From Reddybacter sp041277045 (GTDB taxonomy: Bacteria > Pseudomonadota > Gammaproteobacteria > Pseudomonadales > Porticoccaceae), in NCBI GenBank assembly GCA_041277045.1, contig JBGFSY010000001.1, positions 310,001-374,000 on the forward strand: a stretch of 64,000 nucleotides of DNA, written 5' to 3'. Positions 1 to 8,527 of this stretch are shown piece after piece. Both the position numbers and the translations under genes were made by a program. Below the pieces are notes generated by a model, which ran no database searches, had not been told where the DNA came from, and was given only the letters and a program-made list of their open reading frames with translations. Position 1 is the stretch's first letter. Each line of letters starts with the position of its first letter.

Positions 1-618
1 TCTAAATAAGGATAAATTCTGCTCGAGAGTTTTGCCAAAGCCAAAGCCAGGGTCAAGTATTAAACGAGAGCGGCTGATACCCGCCTTTTCGCACACATCA
101 ATTCGCGCCTGTAAAAAGGCCACGACCTCGGCAACAACATCACGATACTGTGGATTATCCTGCATCACCTGTGGCTCACCAAGGCTATGCATCAGGCATA
201 TTGGCAAGCCAGTCACAGCCGCCGCCTCTAAAGCCCCAGCACGCCCCAAGGCACGCACATCGTTAAGCATTGCGACACCGCTACTGGCCGCTTCGGCCAT
301 CAACGCGGGGCTACTCGTATCGACTGACAAAGGAATATCAAAGCGGCTGAGAAGGACTTCGAGAACCGGCAGCACTCTGGCCACCTCTTCATTCCGCTCA
401 ACTTTACTGGCACCCGGGCGAGTTGATTCACCGCCAATATCCAGTAGATCGGCACCCGCATCGATTAACTGCTGGGCACGATACAGCACCGTATCGAGAT
501 CAAGCTTATCCCCACAATATAAATTTCCGCCATCAGAAAAAGAGTCTGGGGTCAGATTGAGAATCCCCATCACCAGCGGCCGGCTGCGCTGGACAATACC
601 ATCTAAGAAACACGTCAT
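1..618 (-). CDS. folP: Dihydropteroate synthase (3' end missing)
   Basis: Condenses para-aminobenzoate with hydroxymethyl-dihydropterin pyrophosphate in cytosolic folate synthesis. The reverse strand reads MTCFLDGIVQRSRPL followed by the family hallmark MGILNLTPDSFSDGG, then DIGGESTRPGA and SVDTSSPALM, and near the window edge LILDPGFGFGKTLEQN. These are the pterin- and pAB-binding segments of DHPS in the normal order. The ATG at 618 is chosen because the next upstream ATG is out of frame. The window edge removes the last part of the gene (206 codons visible of the usual 270-280). It lies 77 bp downstream of ftsH on the same strand, the conserved ftsH-folP order of gammaproteobacteria; glmM would be expected next, outside the window. 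Confidence 0.95.
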   Translation of the reverse strand, partial: MTCFLDGIVQRSRPLVMGILNLTPDSFSDGGNLYCGDKLDLDTVLYRAQQLIDAGADLLDIGGESTRPGASKVERNEEVARVLPVLEVLLSRFDIPLSVDTSSPALMAEAASSGVAMLNDVRALGRAGALEAAAVTGLPICLMHSLGEPQVMQDNPQYRDVVAEVVAFLQARIDVCEKAGISRSRLILDPGFGFGKTLEQNLSLFR

Positions 619-695
619 TACACTAATCAATCCGACCCATTAAAAAAGCCACCGGTCAGTACCTACCCGGTGGCTTGTCAGCGAAGAGAGGACTA

Positions 696-2618
696 TCAAC
701 TACCCTCTACAGGGCCGCCAATATTAGCATTAGGCTTGTCTTTGGAGTCGGCCTCCCCACTCGCTTCGGCGTCGCCTGCAGGGTGGTCAAAATCATGCCA
801 GTCACGCGGCGGGCGAACCTTACGGCGCGACATCAAGTCATCGACCTGCTCGGCATCGAGAGTTTCGTACTCCATCAACGCCGCCTTCATGGCATGGAGA
901 ATATCGATATTATCCTTTAGCAAAGTCTCCGCACGACCATAGGTGGAATCGACAATATTGCGCACTTCCTCGTCAATTTGCTGGGAGATTGAGCCAGAAA
1001 AATTCTTACCACCCTGCCCCGGCATCGCCGACTCTTCATTATCGTATAGAATGGGCCCCAGTTTTTCAGTTAAACCCCAACGCGTCACCATGCTGCGCGC
1101 CAACTGACTTGCTCGCTCAATGTCGTTTGAAGCACCGGTGGTGACACCATCAAGGCCGTGGATCAACTCCTCGGCAATGCGTCCGCCATACAGACTGCAC
1201 AGCTGACCTTCCAACTTGCGCTTGCTGTAGCTGTATTGATCTTCCTGGGGCAGGAACTGGGTAACACCCAGTGCGCGTCCACGGGGAATAATACTCACTT
1301 TATGCACCGGATCATGCTCGGGCACCAGTCGCCCGACAATAGCGTGGCCCGCCTCGTGATAAGCGGTATTAGCCTTTTCTGCTTCCGACATCACCATGGA
1401 GCGGCGCTCGGCACCCATAAGGATTTTGTCCCGGGCATGCTCAAATTCTTCCATGGTCACCAAACGACGATTGGCGCGTGCAGCGAAGAGAGCGGCCTCG
1501 TTAATCAGGTTAGCCAGATCAGCACCGGAAAAACCCGGCGTACCCCGGGCGAGAATACCCAGGTCGATCTTGTCATCGAGGGGCACTTTGCGCACATGAA
1601 CTTTAAGTATTTGCTCGCGACCGCGAATATCGGGCAGGCCAACATAAACCTGGCGGTCAAAACGGCCGGGGCGCAACAGGGCCTTATCGAGCACATCAGG
1701 GCGGTTAGAGGCGGCAATAACAATCACGCCATCGTTGGCTTCAAAGCCGTCCATTTCAACCAGCAACTGATTGAGTGTTTGCTCGCGCTCATCATTGCCA
1801 CCACCCATACCGCCACCACGGGTGCGGCCAACGGCATCGATCTCATCAATAAAGATAATGCACGGCGCCTGCTTCTTAGCCTGCTCGAACATATCACGCA
1901 CTCGAGAAGCACCAACACCGACGAACATTTCGACAAAGTCGGAACCGGAGATAGAAAAGAAAGGCACCTTGGCTTCACCGGCAATCGCCTTGGCGAGCAG
2001 GGTTTTACCCGTACCGGGAGGGCCCGACATCAGCACACCACGGGGGATGCGGCCACCCAGGCTTTGGAACTTTGAAGGGTCGCGAAGAAACTCAACCAAC
2101 TCACTGACTTCTTCTTTCGCTTCATCGACACCAGCAACATCGGCAAAAGTCGTTTTAATCTGGTCTTCACTCAGCAGTTTGGCTTTACTCTTGCCAAAGG
2201 ACATGGGCCCACCGCGACCACCGCCACCAGCACCACCTTGCATTTGCCGCATAAAGAACATGAAGATAAGCACAATCAACAGAATCGGGAAAGCCGCCAT
2301 TAATAGCTGCATCCAGACACTCTGCTTATGAGGCTCGCGACCCTCAACGTTGACATTGTGATTGAGCAGATCGTTCATCATGCCGCTGTCGTAGACATCC
2401 GGGCGCACCGTGCGGAAACGCGTACCGTCGTGGTGCTCACCCTCGATAATCAGCCCTTCGATGATCACACTGCGCACACGATCAGTCTGCACCTCGTCGA
2501 CAAAGTTGGTATAGCTAATCGTATTCGGCGTCGGGCCTTCTTTAAAATTCTGGAAAATCGACAGCAATATCGCGGCAATGATTACCCACAAAATAAGATT
2601 CTTAGCCATTTCGTTCAA
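696..2618 (-). CDS. ftsH: ATP-dependent zinc metalloprotease FtsH
   Basis: Membrane-bound AAA+ protease that degrades unassembled membrane proteins and short-lived regulators. Visible in order: N-terminal transmembrane segment (residues 7-23), periplasmic domain, second membrane segment (about 103-123), Walker A GPPGTGKT (199-206), Walker B with IDEID, the second region of homology, and the zinc site HEAGH (421-425). At 640 aa it is full length. The start is ambiguous: a TTG at 2618 lies 7 nt after a good GAGGTGAGGG ribosome site, whereas the ATG at 2609 gives the MAKNLILW start known from E. coli FtsH but is 16 nt from that site. Either yields a functional protein differing by three residues. 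It follows rlmE on the same strand, probably as one transcription unit. Confidence 0.97.
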   Translation of the reverse strand: MNEMAKNLILWVIIAAILLSIFQNFKEGPTPNTISYTNFVDEVQTDRVRSVIIEGLIIEGEHHDGTRFRTVRPDVYDSGMMNDLLNHNVNVEGREPHKQSVWMQLLMAAFPILLIVLIFMFFMRQMQGGAGGGGRGGPMSFGKSKAKLLSEDQIKTTFADVAGVDEAKEEVSELVEFLRDPSKFQSLGGRIPRGVLMSGPPGTGKTLLAKAIAGEAKVPFFSISGSDFVEMFVGVGASRVRDMFEQAKKQAPCIIFIDEIDAVGRTRGGGMGGGNDEREQTLNQLLVEMDGFEANDGVIVIAASNRPDVLDKALLRPGRFDRQVYVGLPDIRGREQILKVHVRKVPLDDKIDLGILARGTPGFSGADLANLINEAALFAARANRRLVTMEEFEHARDKILMGAERRSMVMSEAEKANTAYHEAGHAIVGRLVPEHDPVHKVSIIPRGRALGVTQFLPQEDQYSYSKRKLEGQLCSLYGGRIAEELIHGLDGVTTGASNDIERASQLARSMVTRWGLTEKLGPILYDNEESAMPGQGGKNFSGSISQQIDEEVRNIVDSTYGRAETLLKDNIDILHAMKAALMEYETLDAEQVDDLMSRRKVRPPRDWHDFDHPAGDAEASGEADSKDKPNANIGGPVEGS

Positions 2619-2726
2619 GAAACTACCCTCACCTCGACTGAATGCCGATTTTTAATACTGATTAATTGTATAACGTGCATTACGCTCTTGATTATAACCC
2701 GCTTTTTAGCCCTGCGCCGAAACCTC

Positions 2727-3353
2727 TCAAGCCCGACCCCGAAAACCACGGGCCAGACAATATACCTCGCTGGAGCGTGCTCGCGAAGCATCCGGCTTCT
2801 TAATTGCGACGCTATTAAAATCCACTCGCAGGTCGCGCACCAGGGCATCAAAACCCTCACCCTGGAAAACTTTGGCGAGAAAAACACCACCGGGGGACAA
2901 CACCTGGCGCGCAAAATCGACCGCCAACTCCACCAAATACATGGCGCGGGGTTGATCGACCGCTTTCATACCACTCATATTGGGTGCCATATCGGAAATT
3001 ACAAGGTCAACCGGTCGATCAGCCAGGGTTTCTAGAATGGCATCGAAAACCGTATCGTCGGTAAAATCGCCTCGCACAAAATCAACACCGGCAATGGCAT
3101 CCATATTAAGAATGTCTGAGGCAACGACTCGCCCGCTGTCACCGACTTTAGCGATGGCAATTTGCGACCAACCACCCGGTGCCGAACCGAGATCAACCAC
3201 CGTCATACCCGGCTTTAACAAGCATGCACTTTGGTCAATTTCAAGCAACTTGTAGCTCGCCCGTGAACGGTAGCCATCTTTGCGCGAACGCAGGACATAT
3301 TCATCGCTCTCGTGTTCTTTAAGCCACGCTTTACTGGTTTTGGATTTAGCCAT
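2727..3353 (-). CDS. rlmE: 23S rRNA (uridine-2552 2'-O)-methyltransferase RlmE
   Basis: SAM-dependent methyltransferase that modifies U2552 in the A-loop of 23S rRNA at a late step of 50S assembly. The 208-aa protein has the RlmE start SKAWLKEHESDEYVLRSRKD, a catalytic-type Lys at residue 35 (RASYK), the SAM motif VVDLGSAPGGWSQIA, and DLVISDMAPNMSG carrying the catalytic Asp, followed by LAKVFQGEG with the second Lys. Length matches the family (about 209 aa). It sits directly upstream of ftsH and divergently from yhbY, 54 bp apart, the same arrangement as in E. coli. The 54-bp gap must hold both promoters. Confidence 0.96.
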   Translation of the reverse strand: MAKSKTSKAWLKEHESDEYVLRSRKDGYRSRASYKLLEIDQSACLLKPGMTVVDLGSAPGGWSQIAIAKVGDSGRVVASDILNMDAIAGVDFVRGDFTDDTVFDAILETLADRPVDLVISDMAPNMSGMKAVDQPRAMYLVELAVDFARQVLSPGGVFLAKVFQGEGFDALVRDLRVDFNSVAIKKPDASRARSSEVYCLARGFRGRA

Positions 3354-3407
3354 AGGGAAGATTACTGAATTCCGTTACAATTCACTGCCGAAGAGAAGAC
3401 CCATTCT

Positions 3408-3719
3408 ATGACACTTTGCAACGACGACAAAAAACACTTGCGCGGCATCGCTCACAAACTCAAACCGGTGGTCACCATCGCCGATAAGGGTTTGACTGAT
3501 AACGTAATGGCAGAGCTGAATCGCGCCCTCAATGACCATGAACTAATCAAGGTTAAAGTTAGCCTCAGTGATCGCGAAGTAAAAAAAGTAACCATTGAGC
3601 AGGCCTGTAAAAAACTAAAGGCTGAGTTGGTGCAAACCATCGGCCATGTCATTGTACTGTACCGCAGAGCCGACAAACCCAACCCCAAGCTATCCAATCT
3701 ATTGCGCAAAGGCGGCTAG
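3408..3719 (+). CDS. yhbY: YhbY-family CRM-domain RNA-binding protein
   Basis: A small single-domain CRM protein that associates with pre-50S ribosomal particles. The 103-aa sequence contains the domain almost entirely: LRGIAHKLKPVVTIADKGL at the N terminus, then NRALNDHELIKVKVS, and the C-terminal GHVIVLYRRADKPNPKLS. Family length is 95-105 aa. It is divergent from rlmE, another 50S maturation factor, consistent with a ribosome-assembly role. A bidirectional terminator follows at 3801-3836. Confidence 0.95.
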   Translation: MTLCNDDKKHLRGIAHKLKPVVTIADKGLTDNVMAELNRALNDHELIKVKVSLSDREVKKVTIEQACKKLKAELVQTIGHVIVLYRRADKPNPKLSNLLRKGG

Positions 3720-3800
3720 TACAACGCGCCAGGCAGCGCCCTCTGCTCAAGTAAAATAGCCTAAAGGCGTACACCTCAGGCAACCAAATATATCGCCAAA

Positions 3801-3836
3801 AAAATACCCGCATCTCTCAATGCGGGTATTTTTTTA
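3801..3836. terminator. Bidirectional intrinsic terminator
   Basis: Ten-base arms AATACCCGCA (3803-3812) and TGCGGGTATT (3821-3830) enclose an 8-nt loop, with a run of A before and a run of T after. It can end yhbY on the plus strand and the DUF1302 gene on the minus strand. Confidence 0.9.
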
Positions 3837-3891
3837 TGCTTCTAAATAAAAGCCCTGTATTCGAGCTTTTAGTATCACTAACAACAAGCTA

Positions 3892-5853
3892 TCAGAACTG
3901 ATAGGTGATTCGCATAGTAAAGTCATCAGACCAATCGAAAGGACCCAAAGAAGTGTCGTTGCCACCGTCGATGAAATTAGCGAATGCCTCAACTGACCAT
4001 TCTCCATTTGGCTTATATCGAACAGCAGGCTGAATCATAAATCCGCCTTCCATATCATAAAGTATGGAGCCATCTAAACGCCATTTTAGGCCTGGGAAGG
4101 GTTGCTGAAAGGCGAGCACGAGACCATGCCAACCACGATCTTGCTCACCACCGCCAGGACGCTTAAACGTACTACCACCTAAACCGCTGAGGTGACGCCC
4201 AAGTAAATCACTTTCCTTACGATACATGTACTCAACAATCAGGAAGGTAGCAGGGAAGGTGTTGCTGAAGCGTTGATATTTTTCTAGCACCAAGCTGGCC
4301 AGCAATTCGTCTTCCTCAATGTACTGACGACGCAGGTTGTTAGTGAATTTTTTATTCGGCGTATAGCTAGTCTCAAAGCGCACAACCAACTGGTCTAAAA
4401 ATGAATCTTCATCGGCATAGAAAATATGGTTAACACCAAAGCCAAAGATATTTTCAGAAGCGTAACTGACCCGCATAATGCCACTTAGCCCAGTACCACC
4501 ATTAATGGCGTCCAGTGCAGCAATAGCATCTTCAGTTGTCGATCCGCCACCGGCAAGACCATTCCCCCAAAAGAGCTCGAGAAAGGCTATGCCGTTGATA
4601 CCATCAGGTATAGCACCACCCAGAGTATTGTGACCGCCGCCGTTAATACTGGTCAGGTACTCGCCATTGGCGTCTGCAACCAGACCCAAAGAATCTGCAA
4701 ATCCCTTAATCCAGGCGTAATCGTCGATCAAGCCATTGACAACATCTAGACCATCGACACCGGCGATACCCGAGTTGTAAAACCACTCATCAGGGCTTGC
4801 CGTACCAGCCTTGCCACCCGGTTCGTAGATAAAAGGCTGGGTTTCGAAACCTGGACCAAAGGCGGGGTTAGGCACACCACCGGCTTCAAGGGAAAAGATG
4901 GGATCGGGGTTATGCCGTGTGACAGCAAAAAACTGAACACCCCAGTTGCCATCTTCACCCAGGTTTTGACCCTGAACACGAACACCAGCGTTAATCTGGT
5001 CATCGACCTTATCAAAACCCGCTTCGTAGCCCTGATTCATATTGAAACCACTTTGAATCAGGTTATAAGGCGAAGTGTTTGTTGGCAGGACGCTAGGCTG
5101 GAACATCTGGGCAAAGACTTCAAGCTCCCAGTTTTGATCAAGCTGGTAACTGGCGCGAATGCCCGGCGCAGACATTCGCTCATCGGCATACTCCTCAGGA
5201 CCAAAGTCAAAAAACATATGTCGGCGAAAGTCCAGGCCATTAGCCATATCGGCAACACGGAAAAACAGAGCCTCGCCCCAGGCAATTTGCTGCTGACCAA
5301 TGCGCACCCACAACGGCCCTTTGGCGTAATCCAAATACAGAGAGGGCATGTCGAGCATGTAGTCGTCACCACTGATCGATAAATACGTGGCTTCACCACC
5401 GTGATTGGGCACGCCAAACAGGTCAGTACCTGGATCACCATCGACAAAGCCACTTTTATCAACAGCCTTAAATACATCAGGCTGATAATAGCCACGGAAC
5501 TTGGCAAAACCACTTAAGTTATTAGTGATATTAAAGCTAACATCAATTTCAGATTTTGTGGCAAACACGTTCCAGTCATTATTCTTGGAAAGATCCCTTC
5601 GCCCAGTAATAATTTGCCCCTTACTCCCTGGAGCCATAACTTCCAAAAGGTCGCCTTTGGCAACATAGCCTCTGCCGTTATATTTATTACCCCCTTGCGT
5701 ATTCGGGTTCTCATTGTCATTAAGTTTATAGGCCATTTCCTGGCGAATAAAACCCGAAACAGAAAAATCAAATGCTGATGCGACTGGCGTCACTAGCGAC
5801 GTAGCCGCCAATGCCAACGCAGGTAAACCTGCAGTCTTCATAGAAAACTTCAT
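3892..5853 (-). CDS. DUF1302 family outer-membrane beta-barrel protein
   Basis: Large outer-membrane protein of the DUF1302 family, whose members regularly occur with DUF1329, YCF48-like and RND genes; the transported compound is not established. The ATG at 5853 is chosen because AGGAGG lies 6 nt upstream; an upstream TTG abuts that site and is unlikely. Residues 1-27 form a signal peptide ending ASA. Mature features are an N-terminal FDFSVSGFIRQEMAY strand, alternating aromatic strands throughout, YMLDMPSLYLDYAKGPLWVRIGQQQIAWGEA (read as separate short motifs), and a C-terminal Phe (ITYQF), the BAM-recognition signature. It is the last gene of the RND-DUF1329-YCF48-DUF1302 cluster, separated from the YCF48 gene by about 180 bp with two hairpins. 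Confidence 0.88.
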   Translation of the reverse strand: MKFSMKTAGLPALALAATSLVTPVASAFDFSVSGFIRQEMAYKLNDNENPNTQGGNKYNGRGYVAKGDLLEVMAPGSKGQIITGRRDLSKNNDWNVFATKSEIDVSFNITNNLSGFAKFRGYYQPDVFKAVDKSGFVDGDPGTDLFGVPNHGGEATYLSISGDDYMLDMPSLYLDYAKGPLWVRIGQQQIAWGEALFFRVADMANGLDFRRHMFFDFGPEEYADERMSAPGIRASYQLDQNWELEVFAQMFQPSVLPTNTSPYNLIQSGFNMNQGYEAGFDKVDDQINAGVRVQGQNLGEDGNWGVQFFAVTRHNPDPIFSLEAGGVPNPAFGPGFETQPFIYEPGGKAGTASPDEWFYNSGIAGVDGLDVVNGLIDDYAWIKGFADSLGLVADANGEYLTSINGGGHNTLGGAIPDGINGIAFLELFWGNGLAGGGSTTEDAIAALDAINGGTGLSGIMRVSYASENIFGFGVNHIFYADEDSFLDQLVVRFETSYTPNKKFTNNLRRQYIEEDELLASLVLEKYQRFSNTFPATFLIVEYMYRKESDLLGRHLSGLGGSTFKRPGGGEQDRGWHGLVLAFQQPFPGLKWRLDGSILYDMEGGFMIQPAVRYKPNGEWSVEAFANFIDGGNDTSLGPFDWSDDFTMRITYQF

Positions 5854-5932
5854 ACCCAACCTCCTGAGCTAAATTTATAATTGATATTTATTAACGAGTA
5901 GGCACTAGAATTCGCGCCCAAAAACCTCGTAA

Positions 5933-5948
5933 CAGCCCCAAGGGGCTG
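5933..5948. other. Intercistronic hairpin 1
   Basis: Perfect 7-bp GC-rich inverted repeat CAGCCCC/GGGGCTG with a 2-nt centre, between the YCF48-like gene and the DUF1302 gene. No U-tract follows on the minus strand, so it is more likely an mRNA-stability element than a terminator. Confidence 0.5.
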
Positions 5949-5985
5949 CGAATATGGCGTTATAATTAACTACCGGCTGGGCATC

Positions 5986-6004
5986 ACACGACATTGCGTC
6001 GTGT
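5986..6004. other. Intercistronic hairpin 2
   Basis: Perfect 7-bp inverted repeat ACACGAC/GTCGTGT with a 5-nt loop, lying about 40 bp from hairpin 1 in the same intercistronic gap. There is no adjacent U-run on the minus strand. It may mark a processing point that sets a separate level for the DUF1302 mRNA. Confidence 0.45.
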
Positions 6005-6036
6005 TAGCACCTAATTAGAATTTTTGATGGAAAAGT

Positions 6037-7014
6037 TTATTTGATATTGATGATGCGACCCGAGTGACCGACCATCACAACACTATCAGCATCGCTGCCA
6101 GAAACACCGTCAACAGCCTGATACCATTGCACGCTAACATCACCTTCGGTCACAGACTCCCAAGTGAGCCCATCATCGCGGCTGCGCAATAAGGTCCGAA
6201 TACCAGTAACCAGAACCTGACTACCTGAAGACCAAACGTCAAGCAGGTTTTCCTTAGTTGGCGCTGACAAAACATTCCAAGTTTGACCGCCATCAAGGGT
6301 TTTAACGATTTTACCGTCCTGGCCCACTGCAAAACCTGTCATAGCATCTCTGATGTGCAGCGCAAAAAGCGAAGTATCACCTTTGTTAACGACTTCCCAG
6401 GTATCACCCTGGTCGACCGAACGTAAAACGAGATCAAATTCACCCACTAGCGTGATAATTCCATCAGCCGAAACACTGACATCATAAACATGGGGCTCAT
6501 AGAAGTCGTTAAGGATCGCCTCCCAATCGAAGGGCAGCAGCGCCCAGGTAAGACCGTCATCTGTGGATCTCAGCACGGTGCCAAAACCGCCAACAGCAAC
6601 AGCGAGGCCAGATTCATTAGCACTGACCGACAAAAGACGCTGATCAGTGCCAGAATCTACCTTAGCCCAATCGCTATCACCCGCTTTGCGCATCAACAAA
6701 CCTGTCTGCCCAACGGCCAAGGAGGTTTCCTGTCCACAACTAACGCCGAGCAGGGCACCGGGAACACCGACAGCACCATTTTGCCAATTCTTGCCGGCAT
6801 CTTCGGTTGTCAATACTGTACCTGCAAGTCCAACGGCGAGGCCGGACTCACCAGAGAAACAAACACCGTAAAGCGCATCATGAACAATGCCTTGATGCAC
6901 AACATCTAGCATGCCTTGAGCGCCAGGCTCACTAGCCTGGGCACCGACTGAAAAACAGCCCGTGCACAGTGCAGCGCTTAGTATTGAATGTCGTAATAAC
7001 TTAAAATTAAACAC
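6037..7014 (-). CDS. YCF48-like BNR/beta-propeller periplasmic protein
   Basis: Predicted secreted beta-propeller related to the photosystem II assembly factor Ycf48/HCF136; the bacterial DUF1302-linked relatives have no settled function. The GTG at 7014 is preferred to the GTG at 7020 because GGAG lies 5 nt upstream of it and overlaps the other. Residues 1-28 are a signal peptide (ending AQA). The remainder shows repeated Asp-box-like turns such as DDGLTWALL, DQGDTWEVV, DGGQTWNVL and DDGLTWESV, each following an AVGxxG strand. Length about 325 aa. It is the third gene of the four-gene cluster and probably acts in the periplasm as a scaffold or assembly factor for the adjacent DUF1302 barrel or RND pump; that role is inferred. 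Confidence 0.85.
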   Translation of the reverse strand: MFNFKLLRHSILSAALCTGCFSVGAQASEPGAQGMLDVVHQGIVHDALYGVCFSGESGLAVGLAGTVLTTEDAGKNWQNGAVGVPGALLGVSCGQETSLAVGQTGLLMRKAGDSDWAKVDSGTDQRLLSVSANESGLAVAVGGFGTVLRSTDDGLTWALLPFDWEAILNDFYEPHVYDVSVSADGIITLVGEFDLVLRSVDQGDTWEVVNKGDTSLFALHIRDAMTGFAVGQDGKIVKTLDGGQTWNVLSAPTKENLLDVWSSGSQVLVTGIRTLLRSRDDGLTWESVTEGDVSVQWYQAVDGVSGSDADSVVMVGHSGRIINIK

Positions 7015-7039
7015 ATGCACTCCAGTCTGGTTTTGTTAA

Positions 7040-8428
7040 TTAACTACCTAAACGACGAATAGCCTGAATGGTCAGGTACTTGTCGTAGGCGTCTTCCGTG
7101 TCAAAGGCCATTTTCAAACCCCCTTTAATACTTTGGGCGTTGTTAAAGCGCGTAAAGCGATTGGTTTGAATATCGTGTGCGTGGACGTAGGACCAGGACC
7201 AGGCTGGCTTGCCATTTTTCTCAAGGTGGGCCAAATCGCCCTTCGCCTGCTGGCTACTGCCAATTTCAAAAGAGCGCCACAATTCACCACGACGGTCATA
7301 AGTCACGTAGGCTATGGCAAACATGTTACGAGTATCGATCCAAATCCGCTTTTTGCTAACTGGTGCACGGGGGAAACCAACGGGCTCGGCTTCAAGCACG
7401 AGGACTTCAGGGCACAGCTCGTAATCTACTTCGTAGAAGTTAAGGCCTTTCTTACCGCCGTGCAGAGTGCTGTCTTTGGACCAGTTATCTGCATCACCGT
7501 GCCAGGTACCAGAGACAGAACCCAGGAAGGGGCCACGGCCGATGATTTTGTAGTTGCCCCAGGTGAGCATGGGGTCGCCAGCGGCCCAGGCGTCAGACAG
7601 GAAGAAGGTAATACCCGGTACCAGTGGCTCAAAGCGCTGGTTAGTGGGGAAGCGACGGACGCGTTTAAATGCAGGCAGGTAGCCGAAGAGGTCAGGGAAT
7701 TCCCGTTGATCTTGCTTCCAGATATTGAGGAAGCTAGTGCCTTTGACGTCGTTGGGCTTGGTGAACCAAACCGACTGGTAACGCGACTTGTCTTCCTGAC
7801 CTTCGAGGTAGGGACCATCGGGGTTGCTCACCAGACCAGTGGTGTTCTTTTCACACCAGCCGAGGTGGTAGGAGTATTCAATATCACCGCTAGGACCAAT
7901 ATCGTTGTCTTCTACAGCGTAAATAGAGGTGTCGTGACGACCCCAGCTCAAGGTGATGTTGGCGGCTAATTCGATGCCGTTTTGTGGATCAGCGAAGGGG
8001 TTACCACCAATCCAGGGCTTGCCATTGGCGGTGGTTACAACGTTGTTATTCGCATCCAGAGAGGCCTTGCCCTGATTGCGCAAGGTGGCTTCCAGGTAGT
8101 CGTGGGGGTACATTTTGGTGATATCAGTGGTGGTCGGCGCTATGCGTATACGACGGCCCATCTGTACGATTTGTTGGTAGCAAACCGGGTCGAGTATGTC
8201 TTTAACATGTTCGACATTGTTGGCATCAACAATATCACCGGTTTTAATCTTGCCTTTAGTCAGGGCTTCGATATTGGTCAGCTCTTCCGGATAGGCTTTA
8301 CCGATGTCACCGGTATTGCCGATTAGAGGCATCAGCGAGGTGAGAACACCGGCGCCCATGGTGCCTTTGGCCATCTTGTCCATAAAAAACCGACGGCTAT
8401 AATCAAAATCGTACTTCTTTACATGCAT
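7040..8428 (-). CDS. DUF1329 family protein (LolA/LolB-like fold) with Tat-type signal
   Basis: DUF1329 proteins are periplasmic and related in fold to lipoprotein-sorting LolA/LolB proteins, suggesting binding of a hydrophobic ligand. The start at 8428 (MHVKKYDFDY) follows GGGAG by about 9 nt; an in-frame TTG further upstream lacks this. SRRFF at residues 11-15 followed by a hydrophobic stretch with GAGVLTSLMPL resembles a twin-arginine signal, unusual beside Sec-exported neighbours. The body contains YPHDYLEATLRNQGKA and VLVLEAEPVGFPRAPVSKK, typical of the family. The family is normally 430-470 aa, and this one is 462. It sits 99 bp downstream of the RND gene and 25 bp upstream of the YCF48 gene. 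Confidence 0.88.
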   Translation of the reverse strand: MHVKKYDFDYSRRFFMDKMAKGTMGAGVLTSLMPLIGNTGDIGKAYPEELTNIEALTKGKIKTGDIVDANNVEHVKDILDPVCYQQIVQMGRRIRIAPTTTDITKMYPHDYLEATLRNQGKASLDANNNVVTTANGKPWIGGNPFADPQNGIELAANITLSWGRHDTSIYAVEDNDIGPSGDIEYSYHLGWCEKNTTGLVSNPDGPYLEGQEDKSRYQSVWFTKPNDVKGTSFLNIWKQDQREFPDLFGYLPAFKRVRRFPTNQRFEPLVPGITFFLSDAWAAGDPMLTWGNYKIIGRGPFLGSVSGTWHGDADNWSKDSTLHGGKKGLNFYEVDYELCPEVLVLEAEPVGFPRAPVSKKRIWIDTRNMFAIAYVTYDRRGELWRSFEIGSSQQAKGDLAHLEKNGKPAWSWSYVHAHDIQTNRFTRFNNAQSIKGGLKMAFDTEDAYDKYLTIQAIRRLGS

Positions 8429-8527
8429 TAACCACACTCCCAATACTAGTTCCAGCCCACATCACTCACGCCATGGGGCTATTATTTTATTTTCTAATAA
8501 ACCCTATAAAACACTTACAAACAGACC

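Noticed and set aside
1158..2075. Plus-strand open frame of 305 codons antisense to ftsH
   Set aside because: FtsH motifs on the minus strand are unambiguous; this frame has no motif or ribosome site.
7133..7969. Plus-strand open frame of 278 codons antisense to the DUF1329 gene
   Set aside because: The minus-strand protein has a signal sequence, ribosome site and family motifs; the other has none.
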